Part shown: one piece after another, positions 33,667 to 43,321 of the stretch
Layout of the letters: every line of letters begins with the position of its first letter
How positions within the stretch are numbered: the first letter of the stretch is position 1
NCBI GenBank assembly: GCA_020850575.1
Contig: JADZEJ010000001.1
Span: 124,001 to 188,000, forward strand
Length of the DNA stretch: 64,000 bases
Direction: 5' to 3'
Origin: Candidatus Uhrbacteria bacterium
GTDB taxonomy: Bacteria; Patescibacteriota; Patescibacteriia; 2-12-FULL-60-25
The notes under the pieces: generated by a model
Databases searched by the model: none
What the model saw: the letters and a program-made list of their open reading frames with translations, nothing else
Told to the model about the DNA's origin: nothing
Made by a program: the position numbers and the translations under genes

Positions 33667-35247
33667 ATGTTCCCTCGTCCTGTGCATTCTGCAGGTGCTG
33701 ACGATGCCACCTTGGCGCGTGAAGCTGATACCTTTGTAACTGCTCACCCGCCCATTCAGATCTTGGCCGGACTGATCACAATTTTGCGTGAAAAACGTCC
33801 CGCATGGCATACACCCGAAACCATGCTCAATTTCTGTCCGGTTAACGAACGCATGAACGCATTTGAAGTACGGCATGATATTCGACAACGAATTTTGACG
33901 GAGTTGACCGGGGTCAAGGCTAAGTCTGCTTTGCGGACACCGCTCGAAATGCAGTGCCAACAGCTCCTGATCGCCATCGATGTCGAAGATGTGTCAGTTT
34001 CTGAGTATGAAATGGCTCATCAAGCCACGGAGCTTGCGCTCTATCTCGATGCCGGCGCTCTTTGGCGCCACCTGATGCAGTCTCTCCCTTGGGAACAGAA
34101 TGAAGATAGTGATAAAGAAATCATCGGGCTACTGATTTCGAGCCTGCTCGATTCCGGACGTGCAAAAACAGAGTGGTCGCCTTCTGGCGCTATCCTGACG
34201 CCTTGGGATTTGATGCGTGGAATCGATTCTCGCGTCTGGAATCACCATCTGCCACTTGATTTGCGAGCTCAAGTTCATGAAGCTTGGGTTCAAGCGACTC
34301 AGGATGGTAAGGAAACCGTGTTTGCTCCGAAGCATGTCTTCGCTATCGTGACACCGGATATTTTCATGGTTCACTTTAAGCTCACGGATTTGAAAAAGAT
34401 CCTGGAACTTGCGGAAGAGCGTATGGGATTTAAAGCTCCACCTCTTCCAACAGAAGAAGGAGCTCCGTCAACACGCTTTGAAGGTCAACGTCGATCAAAT
34501 CAACCGCCATCGGCGGCTGAAGTTGCTGCGACAGAGACGGATGAAGCTATCGAAAGCCTGTTCTCCGGTTTGGAAGAAAAACAAACAGAACATGCGAAGA
34601 CTGCTCCGCCTCCTCCAGGGAGCCCGCCCCCGGATGCGATGGTTACTCTGCCACCTTCGAAGGCGGATATTTCAGCTGATGATGAGATCGTTATTCCTGC
34701 TCCTGACCTTGTAGGAGTAGCTTCCATCGAAAGCGTGGTTATCGATGTTCGCGATGATGAACTCGAGGAACATGATCTCGAAGAGATTCCTCCGAGCTTG
34801 AAGTCTGCAACTGCCGAACAAAATTCAGACACTCAGGCGGTTGAAATCGCGCGAATGATGGTTGATCTTGAGAAGCATGGTATTAAGACGGAAGCAGAAC
34901 CGGATAAAATTCGACGTGTTCATTCCACGATCGAAAAAATTCTGGGACGAACGCTCAGTTCGGATGAGCATGCGCTTGAAAAAGTCAAAATACTTGCTCT
35001 CAAAGAAGAGCTTCGTGAAGTCTTGGTTCTGTTTGACAGCGCCGCATACAGCGTAGACCGATATACCAAGGGAACGGTCAGTTTGGGAGGCTTTATCGCT
35101 CGTCTCGAATTTCACCTTGGTATGACAACCGACAAGAAAAATAGCAGTCAGTCGGTATCAAATGCGCCACCTCGCTCGCGATCCTCTGGACGATCTGCTG
35201 TTCCACCGCCTCTGCCTAGTGGTGGCGGATCAGATGATTCGTCTTAA
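33667..35247 (+). CDS. Large hypothetical protein with acidic, proline-rich linker
   Basis: The ATG at 33667 has GGAGG six bases upstream; the frame opens at 33592 with a hydrophobic leader that would form a signal anchor, so the longer start cannot be fully excluded. The 526-residue product has a helical N-terminal domain of about 270 residues. A low-complexity region follows (SPPPD, PPPPG, acidic runs; about 275-390), then a second helical domain of about 100 residues and a Ser/Pro/Gly tail. No family is recognised. A good terminator closes it. Confidence 0.7.
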   Translation: MFPRPVHSAGADDATLAREADTFVTAHPPIQILAGLITILREKRPAWHTPETMLNFCPVNERMNAFEVRHDIRQRILTELTGVKAKSALRTPLEMQCQQLLIAIDVEDVSVSEYEMAHQATELALYLDAGALWRHLMQSLPWEQNEDSDKEIIGLLISSLLDSGRAKTEWSPSGAILTPWDLMRGIDSRVWNHHLPLDLRAQVHEAWVQATQDGKETVFAPKHVFAIVTPDIFMVHFKLTDLKKILELAEERMGFKAPPLPTEEGAPSTRFEGQRRSNQPPSAAEVAATETDEAIESLFSGLEEKQTEHAKTAPPPPGSPPPDAMVTLPPSKADISADDEIVIPAPDLVGVASIESVVIDVRDDELEEHDLEEIPPSLKSATAEQNSDTQAVEIARMMVDLEKHGIKTEAEPDKIRRVHSTIEKILGRTLSSDEHALEKVKILALKEELREVLVLFDSAAYSVDRYTKGTVSLGGFIARLEFHLGMTTDKKNSSQSVSNAPPRSRSSGRSAVPPPLPSGGGSDDSS

Positions 35248-35255
35248 CAACTCTC

Positions 35256-35301
35256 CCCTCATTTTTATCGTGCCGGTCACGTTAAAAACGAGGGTTTTTT
35301 T
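35256..35301 (+). terminator. Terminator of 33667-35247
   Basis: CCCTC.TTTTTA and TAAAAA.GAGGG form the stem, followed by seven T residues. Confidence 0.7.
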
Positions 35302-35303
35302 GT

Positions 35304-37019
35304 TTACCAACTTCCTCCCCCACCACCACCTCCACCACCACCCGAGCCACCACCTGAAAAACCAGAACCTCCTGAACCAGAACTCGAAGGCGGTGAAAAA
35401 GAAGAAGCGGCAGCGGTATGCATGGCTCCAAGATTTGAAACAAAGCTCGCCGCGGCAAAATGTGAAGCCGTATTGCCTTCAGCCCAATTTGGTGACTGCA
35501 TATTCAGTGACGCAAATTGTGCCGCCCATTTCTTTTCAACACCTAAGGCAATAGCAAAAGGTAAGAGCGTCATAAATTGTGCCGGGGTACGCTCTGGTGC
35601 ATTGTGAAAATCAAGACGATCTTTTTCGGTCACTGACATGAACCATTCAAACCCTTTTGCTTGACGCAAAAACTCTGAGCCGGCAGCGTTGCGACGAGGC
35701 ATGATCCATCCAAAGAAAGCTACCATGAATCCTGTTGCAATGCTGCAAATGACTCCGAGAAGATTCATACTACCGATGGTCCAGAAGAGCACTATACCGA
35801 TAGCGAATGCTCCAATAATGTATTTTCCGCGAACGGCGCCAGGGTTTTGATCGAAGAGGTTTTTCGAGTCGACTTCGATCTGCACTTTTTTCTTAAAATT
35901 TTGAATGTCTTGATAGAATTTATTTGATGGCAATTTTAATTCCTCGAGCGTTCGCTCAGTGTTGCTTCCGAAGATGCCATTGTAGAGATCCTTTTCGTAT
36001 TCATTGAGATCAGCGGGATCTTTTTGCGTTTTTACGAAGGTATAGGTAGGTGTTGAACCAAAGAGCAAACCCTTTTGTTCACCAAAACGGATATGGATAT
36101 ATCCACGTTCGGCTAAATCGATAATGGTTGCTGTGATTGCTCGATCCGGAATATCTCCTTCGGTCATGCTAGCAGCGACTGTAGCCGGTGTGTATCCTTT
36201 TGGCGCTTCGTATTCTGGAATGACGGCTGCCAATTTTGAATCACGACCACGTGTCCACCAACGAAAGTACATAAAACAGAATGCAATTAAAGGAATCGCA
36301 ATAACTCCATTATCCACGATGAATTGCCAGAGCTTTACTCTGAATGGAATCGTATTAAAAGTTCCTTCTGGAACAGCGATCGCCGCCGTCAGTCCTTCAC
36401 CTGCATTAAGGACACGTGTTGAACGAATCTCGAAGGTTTTACCCGTTTTAGGGGCAACGATGCTACATGACTTTTCGGTTGAACCGTAGGTTCCGACAAA
36501 ACAAGTGGTGGAAACTGATTCTATCGAAACATCTGAAGGTAAAGTAATAAAAAATTTTGCAGACTCGATTGGAATGGTCCAACCATTTCCGATAGCATTC
36601 CAATATAGTTCTTGCGTTTTCGTTTCCGGAAAATCGTTGATAGCTCGATTGGTTTGATAGATAATGGTATAGGTATGCGAGCCGGTAATGGTTTTATCTT
36701 TATCACCAATCTTAAGGCGTAGATTATTACCCGTCGTAGTTTTTACAAAGTCCTCTTTCTTTCCATCACGCATCACACTGAGGATATCTAAACGTAATTT
36801 ATACGTACCTCCATTACGAGGATAAACCACAGGAATATCTCTATAAATCCCATGGCGGAGTTCTTGCTCAAAATCATATTGAATCGTTTCGGTGACACGA
36901 AGGTTGCGATCAGTATCAACTGTTGCTTCGACATCATACGAACGGATGATCTCCGCGAAAACCAAATGGGGTACAAATCCAAACAAACATGATAACAGAA
37001 CAAATAAGAATCGTTTCAT
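35304..37019 (-). CDS. DUF2207-type membrane protein with poly-glycine tail
   Basis: The 571-residue product has a signal peptide (MKRFLFVLLSCLFGFVPHLV, cleavage after FA). A beta-rich extracytoplasmic domain follows (SYDVEATVDTDRNLRVTETI...HGIYRDIPV), then one membrane helix (about 233-250), a cytoplasmic winged-helix-like part (TEGDIPDRAITATIIDLAERG), two further helices near 400-445 and a C-terminal tail that is almost pure Gly and Ser ending in Trp. This order is that of the DUF2207 family, of unknown function. It is convergent with 33667-35247. Confidence 0.88.
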   Translation of the reverse strand: MKRFLFVLLSCLFGFVPHLVFAEIIRSYDVEATVDTDRNLRVTETIQYDFEQELRHGIYRDIPVVYPRNGGTYKLRLDILSVMRDGKKEDFVKTTTGNNLRLKIGDKDKTITGSHTYTIIYQTNRAINDFPETKTQELYWNAIGNGWTIPIESAKFFITLPSDVSIESVSTTCFVGTYGSTEKSCSIVAPKTGKTFEIRSTRVLNAGEGLTAAIAVPEGTFNTIPFRVKLWQFIVDNGVIAIPLIAFCFMYFRWWTRGRDSKLAAVIPEYEAPKGYTPATVAASMTEGDIPDRAITATIIDLAERGYIHIRFGEQKGLLFGSTPTYTFVKTQKDPADLNEYEKDLYNGIFGSNTERTLEELKLPSNKFYQDIQNFKKKVQIEVDSKNLFDQNPGAVRGKYIIGAFAIGIVLFWTIGSMNLLGVICSIATGFMVAFFGWIMPRRNAAGSEFLRQAKGFEWFMSVTEKDRLDFHNAPERTPAQFMTLLPFAIALGVEKKWAAQFASLNMQSPNWAEGNTASHFAAASFVSNLGAMHTAAASSFSPPSSSGSGGSGFSGGGSGGGGGGGGGGSW

Positions 37020-37033
37020 ATTGATAATGATGG

Positions 37034-37039
37034 TAGAAT
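37034..37039 (+). promoter_or_regulatory. -10 box of the second PfkB kinase gene
   Basis: TAGAAT ends six bases before the ATG at 37046, a leaderless layout. Confidence 0.5.
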
Positions 37040-37045
37040 AACACC

Positions 37046-38050
37046 ATGAAATACGTTAGACGACAACCACTCGATGTACTCACCATCGGGTCTGCTACAC
37101 GAGATATTTTTGTGGCTAGTTCGCATTTTGAAAAACTCGTTTCTGCAACGGCACCAGATGGTTTTAGCGCTTGTTTACCAATGGGTAGTAAGATTTCGGT
37201 TGACTTGATGGAACAAGCATCCGGCGGAGGCGCTACAAATGGAGCTGTTACTTTTGCACGTTTTGGACTACGGACTGCTTGTTTGTCTCGTATCGGTTCT
37301 GACACGGCCGGAGAAGATGTGGTGCGTGAAATTGCACGCGAGGGCGTCGATATTTCACACATGCAATGGGATGCAAAAGAAAAAACAGCATCTTCGATTA
37401 TTTTTTTATCAGGACATGGCAGTCGTTGTGTTTTGGTTTCTCGCGGCGCATCTCAGCATATTGAAACTTCCGTTTTGAAAAAAGGTATTCCGGCAAACTG
37501 GCTCTACCTGACCAGTCTTGGTGGAAAAATGACACAATTGAAGGAGGTTTTTGCGGCCGCAAAAAAATCCGGAACACACATAGCTTGGAATCCGGGTAAT
37601 GGAGAATTAGAATATGGTTACAAGGTATTGGAACCTTTTTTGAAACAAACTGATATTTTATTACTTAACCGTGAAGAAGCCGCCGACTTAGCGCATGTGG
37701 CTCCTCGCATGCTTGAAGAAATGCAACTTCTTCTCTCCCCCATTCCGAAATTAGCTTTAGTGATTACCGATGGCGCACGTGGCGCCTACGCTTTTTCGCG
37801 TGGGGTTGTTTGGCATGTCGGAACAATCAAAGGAAAACGAATTAATACCACGGGTGCAGGTGATGCCTTCAATAGCGGATTTGTCGCATCGCTCATAAAA
37901 GAGGGGGATATTTTTCGTGCGCTCCACATTGCGGCATTAAACGCATTTGGTGTTGTTACCCATATGGGCGCAAAACGTGGGATACTTAAGCATTATCCAA
38001 AAGCAAGCGAATTGAACTTGGTAAAAGTTCGTGAAATCTCACGCTTATGA
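37046..38050 (+). CDS. PfkB/ribokinase-family sugar kinase
   Basis: This second family member, 334 residues, shares the N-terminal EQASGGGATNGAVTFARFGL and the C-terminal NTTGAGDAFNSGFVASLI with the catalytic Asp. It differs clearly from the kinase at 31646 and lacks its Cys-rich insert, so the two are not recent duplicates. It overlaps the transporter gene by four bases (ATGA), so substrate uptake and phosphorylation may be linked. The substrate could be a sugar or nucleoside and cannot be read from the motifs. Confidence 0.9.
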   Translation: MKYVRRQPLDVLTIGSATRDIFVASSHFEKLVSATAPDGFSACLPMGSKISVDLMEQASGGGATNGAVTFARFGLRTACLSRIGSDTAGEDVVREIAREGVDISHMQWDAKEKTASSIIFLSGHGSRCVLVSRGASQHIETSVLKKGIPANWLYLTSLGGKMTQLKEVFAAAKKSGTHIAWNPGNGELEYGYKVLEPFLKQTDILLLNREEAADLAHVAPRMLEEMQLLLSPIPKLALVITDGARGAYAFSRGVVWHVGTIKGKRINTTGAGDAFNSGFVASLIKEGDIFRALHIAALNAFGVVTHMGAKRGILKHYPKASELNLVKVREISRL

Positions 38051-39027
38051 GTACTGTTAACATCAATTTAAAAAAGTTTTTAAATGATAATCAAATTATT
38101 TTGGTGTTAGCCGGTTTGATTGCCGGTGCCTTGCTCCCAAATGTCTTTAAACCGATTTCGCCGCTAGCCACTCCGATGCTCATGGCCATTTTTTTTACTT
38201 CAAGTCTTCGTTTGGATTTGAGTGAACTTTTGAATTATGCCAAAGATATCCGAATGGTGGTTATTTCAAATGTGATCATGTTGTTGTTTATTCCAGCTGC
38301 CATGTTCATTCCATTAAAATTATTTGCTCCGGACTGGGCGCTATCATTCTTGATCGTCGGTGCGATGCCAACCGGGCTTACCGTCGCTTTGATCGCTGAT
38401 TTGTTTGGAGGCAAAGCTTCGCTTGCAATGTTAGTTTCGGTGACAACATCTTTACTTGCACCAATTACCGTTCCTTTTATATTTTGGATTTTGATCGGAC
38501 AAAGCGTTCCGCTACCTATCACCAAATTGTTCTCATCTTTATTTTTTACAATCGTCATTCCATTTTTTCTTGCTCTGATTGCAAAACGTGTGGCTCCAAC
38601 ATTCACTAAAACACATGACGTTGCCTGGCGTGAAATTTCTTTAGCTTTGTTTGTCCTTTTAGTCGCATCCGCAGTCGCCGATACCGTTCAAGGAGAAACT
38701 ATACGTCTTGGGTGGAATGAAGTCGGTATTTTAGTTGTGATGAACATTTACATGGGTGGATTAGCATGGTTAGCCTATGGACTGACCGGGTGGCGCAATG
38801 CTGCGGAACGCATCACCTTAACCTTATGTATGGTGTATATGAATAACACCTTAGCATTATGGGTGGGTGGTACTTTTTTTAAACAATACGAAGTCGTACC
38901 CAAATTGCTCATTATTCTAGCGGGAGTGAATGCATTGCTTCCGCCGATAAAATGGCTTGCTCGCAACCGAATAGCAGCGGAACTTGCTAAAAATCCACAA
39001 CGGCGAACGGAGGGTCCTAATTTTTAA
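38047..39027 (+). CDS. BASS-family transporter (bile acid:sodium symporter-like)
   Basis: This 326-residue integral membrane protein has eight to ten hydrophobic segments, for example IILVLAGLIAGALLPNVF, ISNVIMLLFIPAAMFIPL and LAMLVSVTTSLLAPITVPFI. The signature region SFLIVGAMPTGLTVALIADL lies near residue 100, with a second crossover at MVYMNNTLALWVGG. The fold matches the bile acid:Na+ symporter and arsenite permease superfamily. Substrates in bacteria include organic acids and pantoate. It is translationally coupled to the preceding PfkB kinase. Confidence 0.85.
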   Translation: MSTVNINLKKFLNDNQIILVLAGLIAGALLPNVFKPISPLATPMLMAIFFTSSLRLDLSELLNYAKDIRMVVISNVIMLLFIPAAMFIPLKLFAPDWALSFLIVGAMPTGLTVALIADLFGGKASLAMLVSVTTSLLAPITVPFIFWILIGQSVPLPITKLFSSLFFTIVIPFFLALIAKRVAPTFTKTHDVAWREISLALFVLLVASAVADTVQGETIRLGWNEVGILVVMNIYMGGLAWLAYGLTGWRNAAERITLTLCMVYMNNTLALWVGGTFFKQYEVVPKLLIILAGVNALLPPIKWLARNRIAAELAKNPQRRTEGPNF

Positions 39028-39058
39028 AAACACCTGTCGGCATGATAGGTGTTTTGTA
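39028..39058 (+). terminator. Terminator after the kinase-transporter pair
   Basis: ACACCT and AGGTGT around an 11-base loop, followed by TTTTG. It is of moderate strength. Confidence 0.6.
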
Positions 39059-39059
39059 T

Positions 39060-39065
39060 TATACT
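39060..39065 (+). promoter_or_regulatory. -10 box of the hydroxyacid dehydrogenase gene
   Basis: TATACT ends eight bases before the ATG at 39074 and abuts the preceding terminator. Confidence 0.5.
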
Positions 39066-39073
39066 AAAATCCT

Positions 39074-40075
39074 ATGCCATCGCCTTCTAAAAAATTCTTT
39101 GTGTTTGTGACTCGTCGTTTTGCAGACAGTGGAATTAAAGCACTACAAAAAGCAGGACATCGTGTCGAAATTTATGAAAAAGATGAAAATATTCCACGTA
39201 CAGAACTTCTTAAAAGAGTAAAAGGCTGTGATGCCTTACTCCCCCTTTTAACGGATAGGATTGATGCAGAAGTATTTGAAGCCGCAGGACCTCAACTTAA
39301 AATCATTGCGAATTATGCCGTTGGATTTGATAATGTTGATTTAGTAGAAGCAAGAAAACGCGGAATTGTGGTGACTAATACGCCTTCTGATGCCGTAAAT
39401 GAATCCGTCGCTGAACATGCGTTTGCTCTTCTCCTGGCGCTTGCCCACCGTATTTCAGAAGCGGATCAATTTGCAAAAGCCGGGAAATATACCGGGTGGT
39501 CACCGACGCAATTTATCGGAACCGATGTACGTGGAAAAACTCTTGGTTTAATCGGCGCAGGACGCATCGGATCCATGATGGCAAAAAAAGCGGTTCAAGG
39601 CTTTGACATGAAGCTCGTTTATGCGGATGCGCATGAAAATTTGTTATTGGAACGTGATTACGGAGCTGCACGACTTCCGATTACGAAACTCCTTCAACAA
39701 TCTGATTATGTTAGTTTACATGTTCCTCTTTTGCCTTCAACACGACATTTAATTTCAACGGCTGAATTTAGCTCAATGAAGAAAACCGCTTTTTTAATCA
39801 ATACATCCAGAGGACCAGTGGTGGATGAAAAAGCACTGTTGAGAGCATTAAAAACGAAACGCATTGCTGGTGCCGCCTTAGACGTTTTTGAATGTGAACC
39901 AGCCATTGATTGTGACCTTACCGATACTTTGGAATTGCGTACTTTTTTAAATGTTATTTTAACTCCACATATTGCCAGCGCTACTATTGAAGCGCGTGAA
40001 GCAATGAGTATGGTAGCTGCTCAAAATATTTTAGCTATATTTGAAGGTAAGCCTGCACTGACTCCGGCAAAATAA
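39074..40075 (+). CDS. D-2-hydroxyacid dehydrogenase, glyoxylate/hydroxypyruvate reductase type
   Basis: This 333-residue NAD(P)-dependent enzyme has the Rossmann motif LGLIGAGRIGSMMAKKA. The catalytic residues are visible: Arg in INTSRGPVVDE, Glu in ALDVFECEP and His in LTPHIASAT. ANYAVGFDNVDLVEARKRGI is typical of the glyoxylate or glycerate dehydrogenase branch, more than of lactate dehydrogenases. The exact substrate is uncertain. It has its own near-leaderless promoter. Confidence 0.9.
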   Translation: MPSPSKKFFVFVTRRFADSGIKALQKAGHRVEIYEKDENIPRTELLKRVKGCDALLPLLTDRIDAEVFEAAGPQLKIIANYAVGFDNVDLVEARKRGIVVTNTPSDAVNESVAEHAFALLLALAHRISEADQFAKAGKYTGWSPTQFIGTDVRGKTLGLIGAGRIGSMMAKKAVQGFDMKLVYADAHENLLLERDYGAARLPITKLLQQSDYVSLHVPLLPSTRHLISTAEFSSMKKTAFLINTSRGPVVDEKALLRALKTKRIAGAALDVFECEPAIDCDLTDTLELRTFLNVILTPHIASATIEAREAMSMVAAQNILAIFEGKPALTPAK

Positions 40076-40204
40076 ACGTTTGCGATAAATAAAGTTAAAA
40101 TAAATAACTACATTGTTGGTAAAGGCGGTGTGAATATACAGTACAGGATTGGTACTCATATTTGGCAATCGAACGAGATTGTCGAGGTGTTTGATGTTTT
40201 AGAG

Positions 40205-43200
40205 TTACTTTGACCAATCTTCCGCAAAAAGTTCAGCCTGCTTTAGGATATTATCCGTTGCTAGTTTTTGCTTATCCGGAGGATAACCGTATTGATTAAG
40301 CACGCGCTTCACGATGACACGAAGACGGGCTTGCACACTTTCCTTAATAGTCCAGTCGATGGTGGTGTTTTCCTTTACTTTCTTCACAAGGATGCGAGCA
40401 ATGTCGCGGAGCGTATCGTCTCCCAATATCTCCTTAGCGCTACCGTTAATGAGGAGCGCGTCATAGAAGGCAATTTCATCTTCCGTCAGGCCAAGTTTTG
40501 TCCCGCGCAAGTCGGCGGTTTTGATTTCTTCCGCCAATTTGATCAATTCCTCGATCACTTGCGCGGCTGTCAATAAGTTATTTTGATACTTTTTGATAGC
40601 GAGCTCCAACATCTCCGAGAGTTTTTTACTCTGGATGAAGTTCTTTTTGGTGCGGGTTTTTATTTCATCTCCAAGAATCTTTTTTAAGAGTTCCAAGGCG
40701 AGGTTCTTTCGTTCCATTCCTTTAATTTCTTCCAAAAACTCGTCAGAAAGAATGGAAATGTCGGGCTTTTTGATACCTGCGGCATCAAAAATATCTACCA
40801 CACCATCGGCAACAACGGCTCGATCTATAATCTGGCGAATGATCGTTTCTTTTTCCTCATCGCTCTTGCCACCGTCGGCTGGTTCAAACTTGGTCAGACG
40901 CGCTTTCACCGCTTGGAAAAAGCCTACCTCGTCTTTAATATCCATTGCTTTCTCATGAGGTACGGAGAGAGCAAAAGCTTTAGAGAGCAAACCAACCTGT
41001 TTAGTGAATCTGTTTTTTCCATCTTCCAATCCGAGGATAAACTCCTGCGCTTCAAGAATAATGATCATCTTTTCTTTTGTGCTTGCCTTAAAATATGTTG
41101 CATAATCAAACCCGTTAAAGAGCTGCATTACCACTTCGCGCTTCTCCAGCATCGTTGCTACGGCATCTTCCTGATTTAGTGTCGGTGCGCCTTTGCCGCC
41201 GCTTTCCGTGTATGTTGCCAATGCATTCTTGAGGTGTGTTGCGATGCCAATATAATCAACAATCAAACCGCCGTCCTTGTCTTTGAATACACGATTCACG
41301 CGGGCAATGGCTTGCATCAAGTTGTGACCTTCCATGCTTTTATCTACATACATGGTGTGCAAACATGGCGCATCAAAACCAGTGAGCCACATGTCACGAA
41401 CAATCACCAGTTTCAGTTCGTCATCAGGATTCTTCAAGCGTTCCGCCAAATCTTTACGTTCCTGTTTCGTGGTGTGATGCATTTGCCAGCTTGATGGATC
41501 GCTGGAGCTCGAAGTCATTACGACTTTCACGACACCTTTCTTTTTGTCTGTGTCATGCCACTCAGGTTTCAGTGCGACGATTTCTTCATACAAAGCAACG
41601 GCAATACGGCGACTCATGGTGACAATCATTGCTTTACCGGTCATGGCTTCTTGTCGTTTTTCGAAGTGGTCGACAATGTCCTTCGCTACAATTTTGAGAC
41701 GGTCTTTGTGTCCAACAATCGCTTCAAGTTGCGTCCAACGGGCTTTCGCTTTTTCTGTGGCAGTGGATTCTTCGCCTTCATCGAGTGCCGCTACTTCCGC
41801 ATCCAATGCAGCCGCTTCCTCGGGCTTCAAGTGCACTTTAGCTAAACGAGATTCGTAGTAAATGCGAACCGTTGCGCCATCTTCCACTGCCTGTTCAATA
41901 TCGTACACGTCCACATATCCGCCAAATACGGCGGGTGTGGAAACGTCTTCCTTCTCAATCGGCGTGCCTGTGAATCCGATGAAAGAAGCATTCGGCAAGG
42001 CATCGCGCAAATACTTCGCAAAGCCATATTTTGTATATGCCTCACCGTTCTTCATTAAAGTTTTTGCGCCAAATCCGTATTGACTACGATGAGCTTCATC
42101 TGCAATCACAATAATATTTTTGCGATCAGAAAGTTCATCGAACACCGTACTGCCTTCAGCAGGTGAGAACTTTTGAATCGTTGTAAAAATGATTCCGCCA
42201 CCAGTTGTTCTGAGCAGTTCTTTCAAGTGCGTTCGGTCTTCCGCTTGTACGGGTTCTTGGCGCAACAATTGCTTACAGGCCGCAAAGGTATCAAACAATT
42301 GATCGTCGAGGTCGTTACGGTCGGTGATCACCACGACAGTCGGATTATTAAGAGAAAGCACGGCTTTACCCGCATAAAACACCATGGAAAGGGATTTGCC
42401 CGATCCTTGCGTGTGCCACACCACACCTGCCTTTCGGTTGCCGTTTTCTGCCGCAGCAAGCTTGGTGGATTCAATCGCTTTGTTGACGGCGAAGTATTGG
42501 TGATATGCACCAAGTTTTTTTGCCGTTTCAATTTGAATCATTCCTGTTTTGTCATTTTTCTTCTTGGTCTTTTCAAACACCGTAAACTGCTTGATAAGAT
42601 CAAGAAGAACGCTTGGCTTTAACATGCCATTAATCAGCGTCTCCATTTGTGGAATGGTCGCCTTCGCTTCTTTGTTCCCATCAATTGATTTCCATGCAAG
42701 AAAACGTGAGAATGACGCAGTTAGTGATCCCGCCTTGGCATCCAAGCCGTCAGAAGCAACAAGCACACCATTGTATACGAAAAGTTGCGGAATAGCGTCC
42801 TTGTAGTTTTGCAATTGCTGAAAAGCTTTCTTCACTGTGGCGTTTTCATCGGTTGGGTTTTTAAGTTCAATCACCACAAGCGGCAAACCGTTTACCAAAA
42901 GCACCACGTCAGGGCGTTTGTGGTTTTGGTTATGCATCACCGTGAATTGATTGCATACAAGGAACTCATTGTTTTCTGGATGCTCAAAATCCACGAGCCA
43001 AATCTTTTGCCCTTTGGTTTCGCCGCCCTCATAGATTTCTACTTCAATGCCGTTGGTAAGCATGACATGGAAAGCCTCATTTGCATCTGTAAGGCTTTGT
43101 ATAGGCATACCAAGAATGGTACGCAGCGCCTGTTGCTTTGCATCCGCCGTGGCCTTTGGGTTTATCTTATTGATAGCCGAAGCCAAGCGATCTTTCAGGA

Positions 43201-43321
43201 TCACTTCGGTAAGGTCTGCGCGCTCTTTTTCTTGATCTTCAGGAGAAAGATAGTTGTACCCAAGAGCCTCCAAGGTCTCGATGGCAAGCAATTCTACATC
43301 TGATTCGTATATATGGCTCAT
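40205..43321 (-). CDS. hsdR: Type I restriction enzyme, HsdR subunit
   Basis: This 1038-residue motor and nuclease subunit shows, in order, the PD-(D/E)xK nuclease ([18 protein letters not shown] near residue 140) and Walker A ([13 protein letters not shown]). The helicase box [11 protein letters not shown] follows, then [11 protein letters not shown], and helicase motif VI is suggested by [13 protein letters not shown]. All the catalytic parts look intact. It overlaps the preceding RloC-like gene by four bases and is last in the hsdM-hsdS-rloC-hsdR operon. Confidence 0.96.
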   Translation of the reverse strand: MSHIYESDVELLAIETLEALGYNYLSPEDQEKERADLTEVILKDRLASAINKINPKATADAKQQALRTILGMPIQSLTDANEAFHVMLTNGIEVEIYEGGETKGQKIWLVDFEHPENNEFLVCNQFTVMHNQNHKRPDVVLLVNGLPLVVIELKNPTDENATVKKAFQQLQNYKDAIPQLFVYNGVLVASDGLDAKAGSLTASFSRFLAWKSIDGNKEAKATIPQMETLINGMLKPSVLLDLIKQFTVFEKTKKKNDKTGMIQIETAKKLGAYHQYFAVNKAIESTKLAAAENGNRKAGVVWHTQGSGKSLSMVFYAGKAVLSLNNPTVVVITDRNDLDDQLFDTFAACKQLLRQEPVQAEDRTHLKELLRTTGGGIIFTTIQKFSPAEGSTVFDELSDRKNIIVIADEAHRSQYGFGAKTLMKNGEAYTKYGFAKYLRDALPNASFIGFTGTPIEKEDVSTPAVFGGYVDVYDIEQAVEDGATVRIYYESRLAKVHLKPEEAAALDAEVAALDEGEESTATEKAKARWTQLEAIVGHKDRLKIVAKDIVDHFEKRQEAMTGKAMIVTMSRRIAVALYEEIVALKPEWHDTDKKKGVVKVVMTSSSSDPSSWQMHHTTKQERKDLAERLKNPDDELKLVIVRDMWLTGFDAPCLHTMYVDKSMEGHNLMQAIARVNRVFKDKDGGLIVDYIGIATHLKNALATYTESGGKGAPTLNQEDAVATMLEKREVVMQLFNGFDYATYFKASTKEKMIIILEAQEFILGLEDGKNRFTKQVGLLSKAFALSVPHEKAMDIKDEVGFFQAVKARLTKFEPADGGKSDEEKETIIRQIIDRAVVADGVVDIFDAAGIKKPDISILSDEFLEEIKGMERKNLALELLKKILGDEIKTRTKKNFIQSKKLSEMLELAIKKYQNNLLTAAQVIEELIKLAEEIKTADLRGTKLGLTEDEIAFYDALLINGSAKEILGDDTLRDIARILVKKVKENTTIDWTIKESVQARLRVIVKRVLNQYGYPPDKQKLATDNILKQAELFAEDWSK

